DNA of 64,000 nt from Streptomyces hygroscopicus subsp. hygroscopicus (GCF_030269125.1 NZ_BSSM01000001.1:1-64000); one strand, 5' to 3'. Counted from the first letter of the stretch, positions 17,079-26,277 are shown. The notes: generated from the letters alone by a model not told the origin. Translations and numbers: made by a program.

Positions 17079-17852
17079 GTGCGAAAGATTCATGTCATCG
17101 GTATCGGCGCGGGCGACCCCGAGCAGCTGACTCTCCAGGCGGTCGGGGCGCTGCGCGGCACGGACGTGTTCTTCCTGCTCGACAAGGGCGAGACGAAGAG
17201 CGATCTCACCCGGTTGCGCCGGGACATATTGGACGCGCATCTGACCGAGGGGTCGTACCGGGTGGTCGAGGCCCGGGATCCGGAGCGGGACCGCAAGGCG
17301 GGCGGGTCGGCGTATTCGCCCGCGGTCGGGGACTGGCGCAGCGCCCGCGCCGGTATCTACGAGCGGATGATCGCCGAGGAGATGGGCGACGACGAGACCG
17401 GCGCGTTCCTGGTGTGGGGCGATCCGGCGCTGTACGACAGCACGCTCGGCATCCTGGACGAGGTGCTGGCGCGGGGCGCGGTCGCGTTCGAGTACGACGT
17501 GGTGCCCGGGGTCAGCAGTGTCTCCGCGCTGGTGGCCCGCCATCGCACCGGCCTGAACCGGGTCGCCCGGCCCGTGCAGATCACCACCGGGCGGCGGCTC
17601 GCCGAGGGCTTCCCGGAGGGGGTGGACGACGTGGTCGTGATGCTCGACGCCCACCAGGCCTTCCGGCACTACGCGGACGAGGACATGGACATCTACTGGG
17701 GCGCCTACATAGGCACCCCGGACGAGATCCTCGTCTCCGGGCCGCTCGCCGAGGCGGGGCCGGAGATCGAGCGGGTGCGGGCGGAGGCCCGGGAGCGCAA
17801 GGGGTGGATCATGGACACGTATCTGCTGCGGAGGAACCCCGGCGAGCGGTAG
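17079..17852 (+). CDS. cobF: Precorrin-6A synthase (deacetylating), CobF
   Basis: 257 residues from GTG 17079 (RKIHVIGIGAGDPEQLTLQA). This is a tetrapyrrole methylase with the GIGAGDPE motif at the N-terminus and FLVWGDPALYDSTLGILDEV, VVPGVSSVSALVAR and GRRLAEGFP further on. CobF methylates C1 and removes the acetate in aerobic B12 synthesis (precorrin-5 to precorrin-6A). Relatives start at the residue before RKIHVIG. No strong ribosome binding site is visible, so a leaderless or longer form is possible. It converges with cobK. Confidence 0.92.
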   Translation: MRKIHVIGIGAGDPEQLTLQAVGALRGTDVFFLLDKGETKSDLTRLRRDILDAHLTEGSYRVVEARDPERDRKAGGSAYSPAVGDWRSARAGIYERMIAEEMGDDETGAFLVWGDPALYDSTLGILDEVLARGAVAFEYDVVPGVSSVSALVARHRTGLNRVARPVQITTGRRLAEGFPEGVDDVVVMLDAHQAFRHYADEDMDIYWGAYIGTPDEILVSGPLAEAGPEIERVRAEARERKGWIMDTYLLRRNPGER

Positions 17853-17875
17853 GCCGGTTCAGCCGGTTCCTCGGT

Positions 17876-18658
17876 TCAGCCGTCTTCCTCCGGAACGAGG
17901 GCCAGCCGGCGCAGTACGGCCTCCACATCGGGTACGGCCGTCACCCCCGCGGGCAGCGCCGGCCGCCGTACGACGACCACGGGCAGTCCGAGTTCCCGCG
18001 CCGCCGTGAGTTTCGCCGCCGTGGCCTCGCCCCCGCTGTCCTTGGTGACGAGGACGTCGACGCGGTGCGCCCGCAGCAGCTCGCGTTCGCCGGCGACGGT
18101 GAACGGGCCGCGCGCGAGGACGATCTCGGTGCGCGGTGGCAGTGGCGGGTCCGGCCGTTCCACCGAGCGCACCAGGAAGTGTTGGCCCGTCAGGTGCGCG
18201 AAGGCGGCGAGGCCCAGGCGCCCGGTGGTCAGGAACACCCGGTCGCCCAGGCCGGGCACCGCGTCGGCGGCCGCGGCCAGGGACGGGACGTCGTACCAGC
18301 GGTCGCCGGGCAGCGGCCGCCAGCCGGGGCGGCGCAGCACGATCGCCGGTACCCCGGTGGCCACCGCCGCGCGTGCCGCGTGCGCGGTGATCGACTCGGC
18401 GAACGGGTGGGTGGCGTCGACCAGCGCGTCCACCCGGTGCGCCCGCAGCCACTCCGCGAGCCCCTCCGCTCCTCCGAAGCCACCGATCCGCGACTCCCCC
18501 GCCACCGCCTCCGGCCGGGCGGTGCGGCCGGCCAGCGAGGTGGTCACCCGGACGCCGGAGGGGTGCGCGGCCAGACCGGCGGCGAGGCGGCGGGCCTCGG
18601 CCGTGCCGCCGAGGACGAGGACGTGCCGCCGCGGGGGCCGAGGGGAGGGTGAGGGCAT
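17876..18658 (-). CDS. cobK: Precorrin-6A reductase, CobK
   Basis: 260 residues. The N-terminus HVLVLGGTAEARRLA is the typical CobK/CbiJ start. ESRIGGFGGAEGLAEWL, DATHPFAESIT and LVTKDSGGEATAAKL are the family's conserved blocks. It reduces precorrin-6A to precorrin-6B, the step right after CobF. The two genes are convergent and 23 bases apart, away from a full cob cluster, an arrangement seen in other streptomycetes. Confidence 0.93.
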   Translation of the reverse strand: MPSPSPRPPRRHVLVLGGTAEARRLAAGLAAHPSGVRVTTSLAGRTARPEAVAGESRIGGFGGAEGLAEWLRAHRVDALVDATHPFAESITAHAARAAVATGVPAIVLRRPGWRPLPGDRWYDVPSLAAAADAVPGLGDRVFLTTGRLGLAAFAHLTGQHFLVRSVERPDPPLPPRTEIVLARGPFTVAGERELLRAHRVDVLVTKDSGGEATAAKLTAARELGLPVVVVRRPALPAGVTAVPDVEAVLRRLALVPEEDG

Positions 18659-18878
18659 GGGGGTGAGCGTACGACAGGCGGCGACGCGGAAGAACGCGTC
18701 CCCGGCGGTGTACTCCCGGCAGAGCGGGCGGGCGCCTTCTCCGCAGAGTCAACGGCCGGGCGACCGTGGATCGTTCCCGCGGCGGATGTGACATTTCGCC
18801 CGGCCGGACACCCTGCCGCGGTGCGCCCTACCCGCCTCATACTCCAGGGTCCGACGAACCCACGGCCGAAGGAGAACG

Positions 18879-19790
18879 GTGAACACAGCGGCGGCGGCAG
18901 GTACATGGCGGCTCGGGGATCTGGAGGTGAACCGCATCGGATACGGCGCGATGCGGCTGACGGGCAACGGCATGATGGGGAACTCCGACGGCACACCCGT
19001 CGACCGCGCCGCCGCCGTCAACCTGCTGCACAGCGCGTTCGAGCAGGGGGTCGACCACATCGACACGGCCGCCTTCTACTTCTCGCCGCTGCGCTCCGCG
19101 AACGAACTCGTCAACCGCGCCCTGTCCACCTGGGGCGGCGACGTGGTCGTGGCGACCAAGGTGGGGCCGGGGCGCGACCCCTCCGGCGAGTGGCTCACCA
19201 TGGCCCGCCCCGACCAGTTGCGCGGCCAGGTCGAGGAGAACCTGCGCCAGCTCGGCCGGGACCACCTGGACGTGGTGAACCTGCGCCGCAACGGACCCGA
19301 CACGGCCTCGGTCGCCGAGCACTTCGGCGCCCTGGCCGAGCTGCGCCGGGCGGGCCTGATCCGGCACCTCGGGCTCTCGAACGTCCGCCCGGAGCACGTG
19401 ACCGAGGCCCTGGCCATCGCGCCCGTGGTCTGCGTGCAGAACTCCTACGGCCTGGACTGGCGCCGCGCCGACGAGACCGGCCTGGTGGAACTGTGCGGGG
19501 GCCTGGGCATCGCCTTCGTCCCGTTCTTCGCCATCTCCGGCCTGCGGCGCGAGGCGTCCGCGGAGCAGCGGCACGACGCGCGCGTCCGCTCCGTCGCCCG
19601 CGCCCACGGGGCGACACCGGCTCAGATACGGCTCGCCTGGACCCTCCATCGCGGGCCGCATGTGCTGGCCATCCCCGGCACCCGCGACCCGGCCCATCTC
19701 GCGGAGAACATCGCGGCCGGTGCCCTGCGGCTGTCCGCGGAGGAGCTGGCCCTCCTCGACACGCCGGCCGAGGACGCCGCCGGGAGTTAG
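18879..19790 (+). CDS. Aldo/keto reductase
   Basis: 303 residues from GTG 18879 (AAGGAGAAC upstream). A TIM-barrel NADPH oxidoreductase. The catalytic-tetrad Asp and Tyr lie in HIDTAAFYF, with Lys in VVATKVG. The usual catalytic His of the LDVVNLRRNG strand is replaced by Arg/Asn, as in some AKR families. The C-terminal IPGTRDPAHLAENI is the phosphate-binding motif. It overlaps the convergent TauE/SafE gene by four bases. Confidence 0.92.
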   Translation: MNTAAAAGTWRLGDLEVNRIGYGAMRLTGNGMMGNSDGTPVDRAAAVNLLHSAFEQGVDHIDTAAFYFSPLRSANELVNRALSTWGGDVVVATKVGPGRDPSGEWLTMARPDQLRGQVEENLRQLGRDHLDVVNLRRNGPDTASVAEHFGALAELRRAGLIRHLGLSNVRPEHVTEALAIAPVVCVQNSYGLDWRRADETGLVELCGGLGIAFVPFFAISGLRREASAEQRHDARVRSVARAHGATPAQIRLAWTLHRGPHVLAIPGTRDPAHLAENIAAGALRLSAEELALLDTPAEDAAGS

Positions 19791-20593
19791 CCCAGCAGGA
19801 GTTGCAGGCCGCCCGCCACCGTCGCCGCGATCACCAGCTGTTCGAAGAGCCGCTGGTTGATGCGGTGTACGGCCCAGCGGCCGAGGAACGCGCCCGGGAC
19901 GACGAAGAGCACGAGGGCGGCGTCGAGGAGGAGGGAGCGGGTGTCGATCAGGCCGAGGGCGGCGCTGAAGGGGAGCTTGGAGACGTTGACGATGAGGAAG
20001 AAGAAGGCGGAGGTGCCGAGGAAGCCCATTTTGCGGAAGCCGGCGGAGAGGAGGTACAGGGACATCACCGGGCCGCCCGCGTTGGCGACCATCGTGGTGA
20101 AGCCGCCGAGCACGCCGTAGGAACGGGCCCTCAGGCGGCCCGAGGGGGTCGTCACCGCGTCCGGCGCGTCGTCCGTGCCCGCCTTCTCGCGATGCCGGCG
20201 CCAGAGGGTGACACCGGTCATCAGCAGCAGGATCGCGCCGATGGAGGTCCGTACGATCCCGTCGTCGGCCCACATCAGGAACAGCGTGCCCGCCACCACG
20301 CCGGCCGCGACCGCCGGGAACAGCCGCCACAGGGTGGGCCAGTGGGCGTGCCGCCGGTAGGTGAGGACGGCGAGCACATCGCCGGCGATCAGTACGGGCA
20401 ACAGGACGCCGGTGGACGCGCGGGCGGGCAGGATCGCCGCGAAGACGGCGAGGCTGATCGTGTTGGCGCCGCTCACCGCGGTCTTGGAGAAGCCCACGAG
20501 CAGGGCCGCGAGGGCGAGGGCGGCGAACCCCCAGCCGGACAGGTGCCAGAGCGTCATCATGTTCATGCGGAGACCGATGCTATGCGCGGGCAT
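19787..20593 (-). CDS. TauE/SafE-family anion permease
   Basis: 268 residues with about eight membrane segments. Family features include LLVGFSKTAVSGANTISLAVFAAILPA near the N-terminus and GGFTTMVANAGGPVMSLYLL in the second half. Members export sulfite, sulfoacetate or other organosulfonates or transport other anions; the substrate is not predictable. The start at 20593 has GGAG; alternatives are the ATGs at 20566 and 20560. It converges with the aldo/keto reductase. Confidence 0.88.
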   Translation of the reverse strand: MPAHSIGLRMNMMTLWHLSGWGFAALALAALLVGFSKTAVSGANTISLAVFAAILPARASTGVLLPVLIAGDVLAVLTYRRHAHWPTLWRLFPAVAAGVVAGTLFLMWADDGIVRTSIGAILLLMTGVTLWRRHREKAGTDDAPDAVTTPSGRLRARSYGVLGGFTTMVANAGGPVMSLYLLSAGFRKMGFLGTSAFFFLIVNVSKLPFSAALGLIDTRSLLLDAALVLFVVPGAFLGRWAVHRINQRLFEQLVIAATVAGGLQLLLG

Positions 20594-20619
20594 CGGCTCC
20601 GCGAACGAACCCCCGGCCG

Positions 20620-22128
20620 TCAGCCCGTGTACCGCGCCCGCAGCTCCCGCTTGAGGACCTTCATGCTCGGCCCGAGCGGCAGTTCCTCGGCGAACTCCAC
20701 GCGCCGCGGGTACTTGTGGCGGCCGAGGTGCTCCTTGGACCACTCGATCAGCGCGGCGGCGTCGGCGGCACCGCCCTCGGCCGGTACGACGATCGCGCAG
20801 ACCTCCTCGCCGTGCAGCTCGTCGGGCAGGCCGATGACCGCGACCTGGGTGACGGCGGGGTGCCGTACCAGGACCTCCTCGACCTCGCGCGGATAGACGT
20901 TGTAGCCACCGCGGATGATGACGTCCTTCTTGCGGTCGACGATCTTGAGGAAGCCCTGCTCGTCCTTGGTGCCGAGGTCGCCGGTGCGGAACCAGCCGTC
21001 GACGAGGGCCTCGGCGGTGGCCTCCGGGCGGCCGAGGTAGCCGGAGAACACGTTGTGGCCGCGGATGACGACCTCGCCCAGCTCGCCGGGCGGCAGCAGT
21101 TCGACACGGTCCTCCACCTCGGCGCGCGCGATCTCCGCGTCGACGCCCCACAGCGGGTGCCCGATGGTGCCGGCCCTGGTGCCGAAGACCGGCTGGTTGA
21201 CGGTGGCCGTCGGGGAGGTCTCCGACAGCCCGTACCCCTCGTAGACCCGGGCGCCGAACGCGGCCTCGAACCGCTCCAGCACGGCGACCGGCAGCGAGGC
21301 CCCGCCGGAGATGCACACGCGCAGTTCGGGCAGCACATCGGCCTCCGCCGCGGCCGCCGCGAGCGCGACGAACATGGTGGGCACGCCGTGGAAGGTGTTG
21401 ACGTCCTCCTTCACCATCAACTCGATCGCGCGGGCCGCGTCGAAGCGGGGCAGCAGCACCAGCGTGGCACCCGCCCGCCAGGTGGAGTTCAGGGAGACGG
21501 TCTGCCCGAAGGCGTGGAAGAGGGGCAGCGCGCCGAGGGCGATGTCGTCGGGGCGGACGTCGTTGGCGTCGAACGCGCAGACGGTCGCGTTCATCACCAG
21601 GTTGAAGTGGGTGAGCACGGCGCCCTTGGGGACGCCGGTGGTGCCGCTGGTGTAGAGGATCACCGCCGGGTCGTCGGCGGCCCGGGTGGCGTACGTCGGC
21701 AGCGGCTCGGCCTCGGCGGCGAGCCGGTCGAACTCTCCGCCCAGGGTGACCACGGGGACGCCGAGCGCGTCGGCGGCGGCCCGTCCGGTCTCGGCCTGCG
21801 CGGGGTGGACGAGGAGCAGCCGGGCACCGCTGTCCCTGAGCACGTGCTCGATCTCGCCCGCGGACAGCAGCAGGTGGACGGGGACCACGACACCGCCGGC
21901 CGCGGCGACGGCGTAGTAGGCGAGCGGGAACTCCGTGGTGTTCGGAGCCATGAGGGCGACCCGGTCGCCCGGTCGTACGCCGAGGCCGGTGAGCGCGCCC
22001 GCCTGGGCCAGCGCCGCTTGCCATGCCTCGCCGAAACTCAGCCGCCTTTCCCCTTCCACGAGTGCGGTGCGGGCGGGGCGGCGCCGGGCGTTCTCGGCCA
22101 GGATGGCGGCGACGGACAGGGTTGCCAT
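20620..22128 (-). CDS. Long-chain fatty acid-CoA ligase (FadD-like)
   Basis: 502 residues of the ANL adenylating superfamily. The P-loop-like motif VILYTSGTTGVPKGAVLTH, YEGYGLSETSPTATVN (A5), GWFRTGDLGT (A7), VDRKKDVIIRGGYNVYPREVEE (A8) and the catalytic Lys in GPSMKVLKREL (A10) are all present. It activates fatty acids to acyl-CoA through acyl-AMP. It lies downstream of the thiolase in the same direction, separated by a 245-base repeat-rich spacer, and the two plausibly work in beta-oxidation. Confidence 0.93.
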   Translation of the reverse strand: MATLSVAAILAENARRRPARTALVEGERRLSFGEAWQAALAQAGALTGLGVRPGDRVALMAPNTTEFPLAYYAVAAAGGVVVPVHLLLSAGEIEHVLRDSGARLLLVHPAQAETGRAAADALGVPVVTLGGEFDRLAAEAEPLPTYATRAADDPAVILYTSGTTGVPKGAVLTHFNLVMNATVCAFDANDVRPDDIALGALPLFHAFGQTVSLNSTWRAGATLVLLPRFDAARAIELMVKEDVNTFHGVPTMFVALAAAAAEADVLPELRVCISGGASLPVAVLERFEAAFGARVYEGYGLSETSPTATVNQPVFGTRAGTIGHPLWGVDAEIARAEVEDRVELLPPGELGEVVIRGHNVFSGYLGRPEATAEALVDGWFRTGDLGTKDEQGFLKIVDRKKDVIIRGGYNVYPREVEEVLVRHPAVTQVAVIGLPDELHGEEVCAIVVPAEGGAADAAALIEWSKEHLGRHKYPRRVEFAEELPLGPSMKVLKRELRARYTG

Positions 22129-22185
22129 GGAGTGCGGCTCCGTTTCCTTGCTGCGGCTCGGGGTGCGAACCGGTCGTACTGTCGT

Positions 22186-22360
22186 TCCCTCAGGGACCTT
22201 TCCCTCAGGGACCTTTCCTCGGGACCATTCCTCGGGGACCTCTCCCTCAGAGGCCCATCCTTCCGAGACCGTTCCCTCGAAGATCTCTCCCGGGAGATCG
22301 ACCCCGGGGACCGGTCCCCGGAGATCGATTCCGGAGACCGGTCCCGCGGCGGGAATCCCT
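22186..22360. repeat. Degenerate ~15-bp tandem repeats with small palindromes
   Basis: About a dozen units derived from TTCCCTCAGGGACCT, two exact and the others diverged (TTCCTCGGGACCA, CTCCCGGGAGATCG and so on). Most units carry a central palindrome such as CCCTCAGGG or CTCCCGGGAG. The array fills most of the gap between thiolase and acyl-CoA ligase. The spacing of the first copies is a multiple of three. Confidence 0.75.
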
Positions 22361-22373
22361 CGTCGGACGGTCG

Positions 22374-23561
22374 CTAGCGCCGCTCGACCAGCACCGCGCT
22401 GCCCTGGCCCACGCCCACGCACATGGTGGCGAGCCCGCGCTCGGCGCCGGTACGGCGCATGCGGTGCAGCAGGGTGGTGAGGATGCGGGCGCCGGAGGAG
22501 CCGAGGGGATGACCGAGGGCGAGGGCGCCGCCGGTGGGGTTGACCAGGCCGGGATCGATGCCGAGCTGGTCGACGCAGGCGAGGACCTGCGCGGCGAACG
22601 CCTCGTTGAACTCGGCCTCCTGGAGGTCGCCGATCTCCCAGCCGGCCCGCGCGAGCGCCTTGCGGGTGGCGGGCACCGGCCCGATGCCCATGACGTCGGG
22701 GTGGACGCCCGCGGAGGCACCGGCGACATACCGGCCGAGGGACTCCAGGCCCAGTTCGCCGAGCGCCTCCTCGCTGACCAGGAGCAGCCCCGCGGCGCCG
22801 TCGTTCATCGGCGAGGTGTTGCCCGCGGTGACCGTGCCGCCCGCGCGGTAGACCGGCTTGAGGCGGGCCAGCTTCTCCAGCGAGGTGTCCTCGCGGATGC
22901 ACTCGTCCTGCCGGACCACGACGCCGTCGGGGCGCTCGATCGGCAGGATCTCGTCGTCGAAGACGCCGTCCTTGCGGGCGGCGGCGGCGAGCTGGTGGCT
23001 GCGCAGCGCGAACTCGTCCTGCCGCTCGCGGGTGATGCCGTGGCGCGTGGCGACCTCCTCGGCGGTCTCGCCCATGGCGAGCACTCCGTGCAGGTCCTTC
23101 ATCGCGGGGTTGGTCAGGCGCCAGCCGAGCCGGGTGTCGAAGGTCTCCATGCGGTGCGGCAGGGCCTCGTCGGGGCGGGGCAGCACGAAGGGGGCCCGGC
23201 TCATGGACTCGGAACCGCCGGCGATCACGATGTCGGCCTCGCCCGCGGCGATGGCACGGGCGGCGGTGGTGACGGCTTCGAGGCCGGAGGCGCACAGCCG
23301 GTTGACGGTGGCGCCGGGCACGGACTCGGGCAGTCCGGCGAGCAGGGCGGCCATCCGGGCGACGTTGCGGTTGTCCTCGCCCGCCTGGTTGGCGGCGCCC
23401 CAGTAGACGTCGTCGATCCTGGCGGGGTCGAGCGTGGGCACCTCGGCGACCAACCGGCGGATCACGGCCGCCGCGAGGTCGTCGGGCCGGACGGACGAGA
23501 GGGCGCCACGCAGCTTGCCGATGGGGGTGCGGCGGGCAGCCGCGAAGTGGACGGGACGCAC
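22374..23561 (-). CDS. Acetyl-CoA C-acyltransferase (thiolase)
   Basis: 395 residues from GTG 23561, which has AGGAG nine bases upstream. The nucleophile Cys sits in VNRLCASGLEAV, and the catalytic His and Cys blocks are GGALALGHPLGSSGAR and GLATMCVGVGQG. It catalyses thiolytic cleavage of 3-ketoacyl-CoA, or the reverse condensation. The PaaJ/FadA-like middle (MAMGETAEEVATRHGI and EDNRNVARMAALLAG) favours a degradative role. A TetR-type operator lies in its divergent promoter. Confidence 0.94.
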   Translation of the reverse strand: MRPVHFAAARRTPIGKLRGALSSVRPDDLAAAVIRRLVAEVPTLDPARIDDVYWGAANQAGEDNRNVARMAALLAGLPESVPGATVNRLCASGLEAVTTAARAIAAGEADIVIAGGSESMSRAPFVLPRPDEALPHRMETFDTRLGWRLTNPAMKDLHGVLAMGETAEEVATRHGITRERQDEFALRSHQLAAAARKDGVFDDEILPIERPDGVVVRQDECIREDTSLEKLARLKPVYRAGGTVTAGNTSPMNDGAAGLLLVSEEALGELGLESLGRYVAGASAGVHPDVMGIGPVPATRKALARAGWEIGDLQEAEFNEAFAAQVLACVDQLGIDPGLVNPTGGALALGHPLGSSGARILTTLLHRMRRTGAERGLATMCVGVGQGSAVLVERR

Positions 23562-23614
23562 GGCTTCGACTCCTGACCTACGACGGTGTGGATCAGCGGA
23601 CCGGGACAGCACTT

Positions 23615-23631
23615 AATTAGCACTGCTAGTT
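23615..23631. promoter_or_regulatory. TetR-type operator AATTAGCACTGCTAGTT
   Basis: 17 bp with 8-base arms around a central C (one mismatch). It sits in the AT-rich divergent region between the thiolase and the lipase. Sites of this shape are bound by TetR regulators of fatty-acid genes. The regulator itself is not in the window. Confidence 0.55.
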
Positions 23632-23702
23632 TTGGACTATAGACCCCGGAACGGCCCCCTGGGAAGATCCTCCGGGACCGTACCGAGGCAGTTGGAGGAG
23701 AG

Positions 23703-24509
23703 ATGCCCCACGTTCGCGCGCACCTCCTCGACGGCACCCGCGGCGAAATCGCCGTTCGCGAGTGGCCCCACCCCTCACCTCGCTTCCTCGCCCTGCTGGT
23801 GCACGGGTACGGCGAGCACGCGGGCCGGTACGACGGGCTCGCCGCCGTGCTCGCCGGGCAGGGGGCCGCCGTGTACGCACCCGACCATATGGGGCACGGC
23901 CGGTCGGCGGGCGAGCGGGTCCTGATCGAGGACTTCGAGGACGTGGTGGCCGATGTGGGCTCCGTGGCCGATCTCGCCCGCGCCGCGCACCCCGGGCTGC
24001 CGCTGGTCCTGGCCGGCCACTCCATGGGCGGCCTGATCGCGGCCCGTTACGCCCAGCTCCACCGCCCCGAACTCGGCGCGCTGATCCTTTCCGGGCCGGT
24101 GATCGGCGCCTGGGAGCTGCCGGGCCGGCTGCTGGCCCTGCCGGAGATCCCGGACACCCCGGTCAGCCCGTCCGCGCTCTCCCGCGATCCCGCGGTGGGC
24201 GCCGCGTACGCCGCCGATCCGCTGGTGTGGCACGGTCCGATGAAGCGGGCCACGCTCCAGGCGTTCGCGCGGACCCTGGACGCCGTCGCCGAGGGCGGCG
24301 ACGTGGAGGATCTGCCCGTGCTGTGGCTGCACGGGGCCGACGACCGACTGGTGCCGTCGGCCGGTAGCCGGCCCGGCGTCGAGCGGCTCGGCGGCGACCT
24401 CACCGAGCGGATCTTCCCCGGGGCGCGGCACGAGGTGTTCCACGAGACGGTGAAGGACGAGGCGTTCGCGGAGGTGACGCGCTTCCTTGACCGGGCGCTG
24501 CCCCGCTGA
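23703..24509 (+). CDS. Alpha/beta hydrolase, monoacylglycerol lipase-like
   Basis: 268 residues. The catalytic triad is Ser107 in LAGHSMGGL, Asp in LWLHGADDRLVP and His in GARHEVFHE. The oxyanion region is LLVHGYGEHAGRY. This matches the monoglyceride lipase/lysophospholipase family (Hydrolase_4). It shares the operator-containing promoter with the thiolase, so lipid release and beta-oxidation may be co-regulated. Confidence 0.92.
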   Translation: MPHVRAHLLDGTRGEIAVREWPHPSPRFLALLVHGYGEHAGRYDGLAAVLAGQGAAVYAPDHMGHGRSAGERVLIEDFEDVVADVGSVADLARAAHPGLPLVLAGHSMGGLIAARYAQLHRPELGALILSGPVIGAWELPGRLLALPEIPDTPVSPSALSRDPAVGAAYAADPLVWHGPMKRATLQAFARTLDAVAEGGDVEDLPVLWLHGADDRLVPSAGSRPGVERLGGDLTERIFPGARHEVFHETVKDEAFAEVTRFLDRALPR

Positions 24510-24709
24510 GCAGGGCTGTTTGCCTCCCCCGACGCTGGGCACCCGCCCTTTCGGACGAGATCCGAGGTCGCGCGGACCGAGACCGCCGTACGGAGTCCGA
24601 CGGCCCGACGAGGGCCGTACGGGCCTGATACCGGCGAAGGGCCGCCGACGCCGCCACGAGGCGTACGACCGCGACGGATACGACGCTGACGAAAGGGGAC
24701 GCACGCACC

Positions 24710-25186
24710 ATGACCGCGGTGAAGAGCACGCTGCCCGAGAAGGCCCTCGGTGTCACCGGGACCGCCCTCCAGGACACCTTGGTGGACCTGCTGGGCCTGT
24801 CACTGATCGGGAAGCAGGCGCACTGGAACATCGTCGGTCCCCGGTTCCGCTCGATCCACCTCCAGCTGGACGAGGTGGTGGCGACCGCCCGTGCCCACTC
24901 CGACACGGTCGCCGAGCGTGCCGCGGCGCTGGGCGTGCCCCCGGACGGCCGGCCCGAGACGATCGCCGCGACCTTCGCGCTGCCCGGGGCCAAGGACGGC
25001 TGGCTGCGGGACACCGAGGTGGTCGAGCTGATGGTCTCGGCCCTGGAAACGGCCGTCGGGCGGCTGCGCGAGCGGATCGCCGCCACGGACGAGTCCGATC
25101 CGGTGACGCAGGACCTGCTGATCTCGATCACCGCCGACCTGGAGAAGGAGCGCTGGATGTTCGCGGCGGAGAGTCAGACGCACTGA
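24710..25186 (+). CDS. dps: Dps-family ferritin-like DNA-protection protein
   Basis: 158 residues. The dinuclear-iron site lies at the dimer interface: LIGKQAHWNIVGPRF (His) and HLQLDEVVATARAHSDTVAERAAALG (Asp, Glu). It stores iron and protects DNA under peroxide stress as a dodecamer. The N-terminal tail is short, with little basic character for DNA binding. It starts a co-directional group with DUF3140 and HhH-protein genes, gaps of about 40-60 bases, which may be a stress operon. Confidence 0.93.
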   Translation: MTAVKSTLPEKALGVTGTALQDTLVDLLGLSLIGKQAHWNIVGPRFRSIHLQLDEVVATARAHSDTVAERAAALGVPPDGRPETIAATFALPGAKDGWLRDTEVVELMVSALETAVGRLRERIAATDESDPVTQDLLISITADLEKERWMFAAESQTH

Positions 25187-25243
25187 CACCGACCCCGTCG
25201 GGAACGACCCGCATCGAACGACCCGCAGGGAAAGGGGAGCCCC

Positions 25244-25588
25244 ATGGCCGACGCCCTGGAGACCGAGGCGCTGTGGGAGGACTTCCACCGCGTGGTGAAC
25301 ATGACCTCGGCGGAACTCGCGGCCTGGCTCAGGGTCCGCGACGCCGAGGAGGACACGGAGCCGCTGCCCGACGAGGCGGGCACCGCGACCGGTCGGCATG
25401 TCCTCGCCATCCTCCAGAAGCGCCGCACCGATCTCACCGACGACGACGTCCGCGTGATGTACAAGGTCGTCGACACCGTCGGAGGCCTGGTGGACGTGGA
25501 GGACGAGCCGGAGCCGGAACGGGCGCCGGAGGACACCCGGCGACGGCACCGGCTGATGACACTGGGCCACGATCCGCTCAAGCCCTAG
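25244..25588 (+). CDS. DUF3140 protein
   Basis: 114 residues. The signature FHRVVNMTSAELAAWL and GRHVLAILQKRRTDLTDDDVRVMYKVV fits DUF3140, small acidic actinobacterial proteins of unknown biochemical role that often accompany stress genes. It has an acidic linker DEPEPERAPED and ends MTLGHDPLKP. A GGGAAAGGGG ribosome site precedes the ATG. Its position between dps and a DNA-repair-like gene suggests a stress or DNA-protection role. Confidence 0.85.
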   Translation: MADALETEALWEDFHRVVNMTSAELAAWLRVRDAEEDTEPLPDEAGTATGRHVLAILQKRRTDLTDDDVRVMYKVVDTVGGLVDVEDEPEPERAPEDTRRRHRLMTLGHDPLKP

Positions 25589-25629
25589 CTAGTGGCCCCG
25601 GCGGCAGAAAGCGGCAGGGAGCGGCAGCC

Positions 25630-26277
25630 ATGAAACGGGACGAACGCGTCGTACGGGAACTGGTGTCCGGGTACGGGCGGACGTACGCCGAGGAGGCGGG
25701 CATCCGGCTGGCGGACACGCCGCAGCCGCTGTACCGGCTACTGGTGTTGTCACTGCTGCTCAGCGCCCGGATCCGGGCCTCCGTGGCGGTGGCTGCCGCC
25801 CGCGCCCTGCACGAGGACCGGCTGGACAGTCCGAGCCGGATGGCCGACGCGGACTGGCAGCGGCGGGTCGACGCGCTGGGCCGGGGCGGATACCGGCGCT
25901 ACGACGAGCGGACGGCGACCCAACTGGGGGACGGCGCCGAGCTGTTGAGCGAACGGTGGGGCGGCGACCTGCGTCGGCTGCACGAGGAGGCGGGCGGAGA
26001 CACCGGGGAGCTGAAGCGGCTGCTCCAGGAGGAGCCGGGGATCGGCCCGGCCGGTGCCGACATCTTCCTGCGCGAGGCGCAGCGCGTGTGGCCGGACGTC
26101 GGTCCCTACCTGGACGGCAAGGCCCTCGACGGCGCCGAACGGCTCGGGCTGCCGAAGGACGCGGAGAAGCTGACGAAGCTGGCGAAGGACACCGAACCGG
26201 CCGTGCTGGCCGCGGCGTTGGTGCGGGCGGCGCTCGACAAGGCCGTGGTCGAGGACTGCCTCCAGCGCGCCGCGTGA
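25630..26277 (+). CDS. Endonuclease III-like HhH-GPD protein
   Basis: 215 residues, all helical. LLVLSLLLSARIRASVAVAAARAL resembles the N-terminal helices of endonuclease III (LLSAQ motif), and EEPGIGPAGADIFLREAQRVWP matches the helix-hairpin-helix (GIGPxxA) region, followed by an Asp-containing segment. The usual catalytic Lys and Fe-S cysteines are missing, so glycosylase activity is doubtful. It follows dps and DUF3140 and may bind damaged DNA. Confidence 0.75.
   Translation: MKRDERVVRELVSGYGRTYAEEAGIRLADTPQPLYRLLVLSLLLSARIRASVAVAAARALHEDRLDSPSRMADADWQRRVDALGRGGYRRYDERTATQLGDGAELLSERWGGDLRRLHEEAGGDTGELKRLLQEEPGIGPAGADIFLREAQRVWPDVGPYLDGKALDGAERLGLPKDAEKLTKLAKDTEPAVLAAALVRAALDKAVVEDCLQRAA

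Noticed and set aside
16860..17130. Pro-Ala repeat open frame across the (CCCCTG)n tract
   Set aside because: The PAPAPA run only reflects the hexanucleotide repeat; it has no ribosome site and overlaps cobF.
22129..23295. N-terminal extension of the acyl-CoA ligase frame through the repeat region and the thiolase
   Set aside because: It is antisense-phase sequence of the thiolase and repeats; the FadD start at 22128 fits the family.
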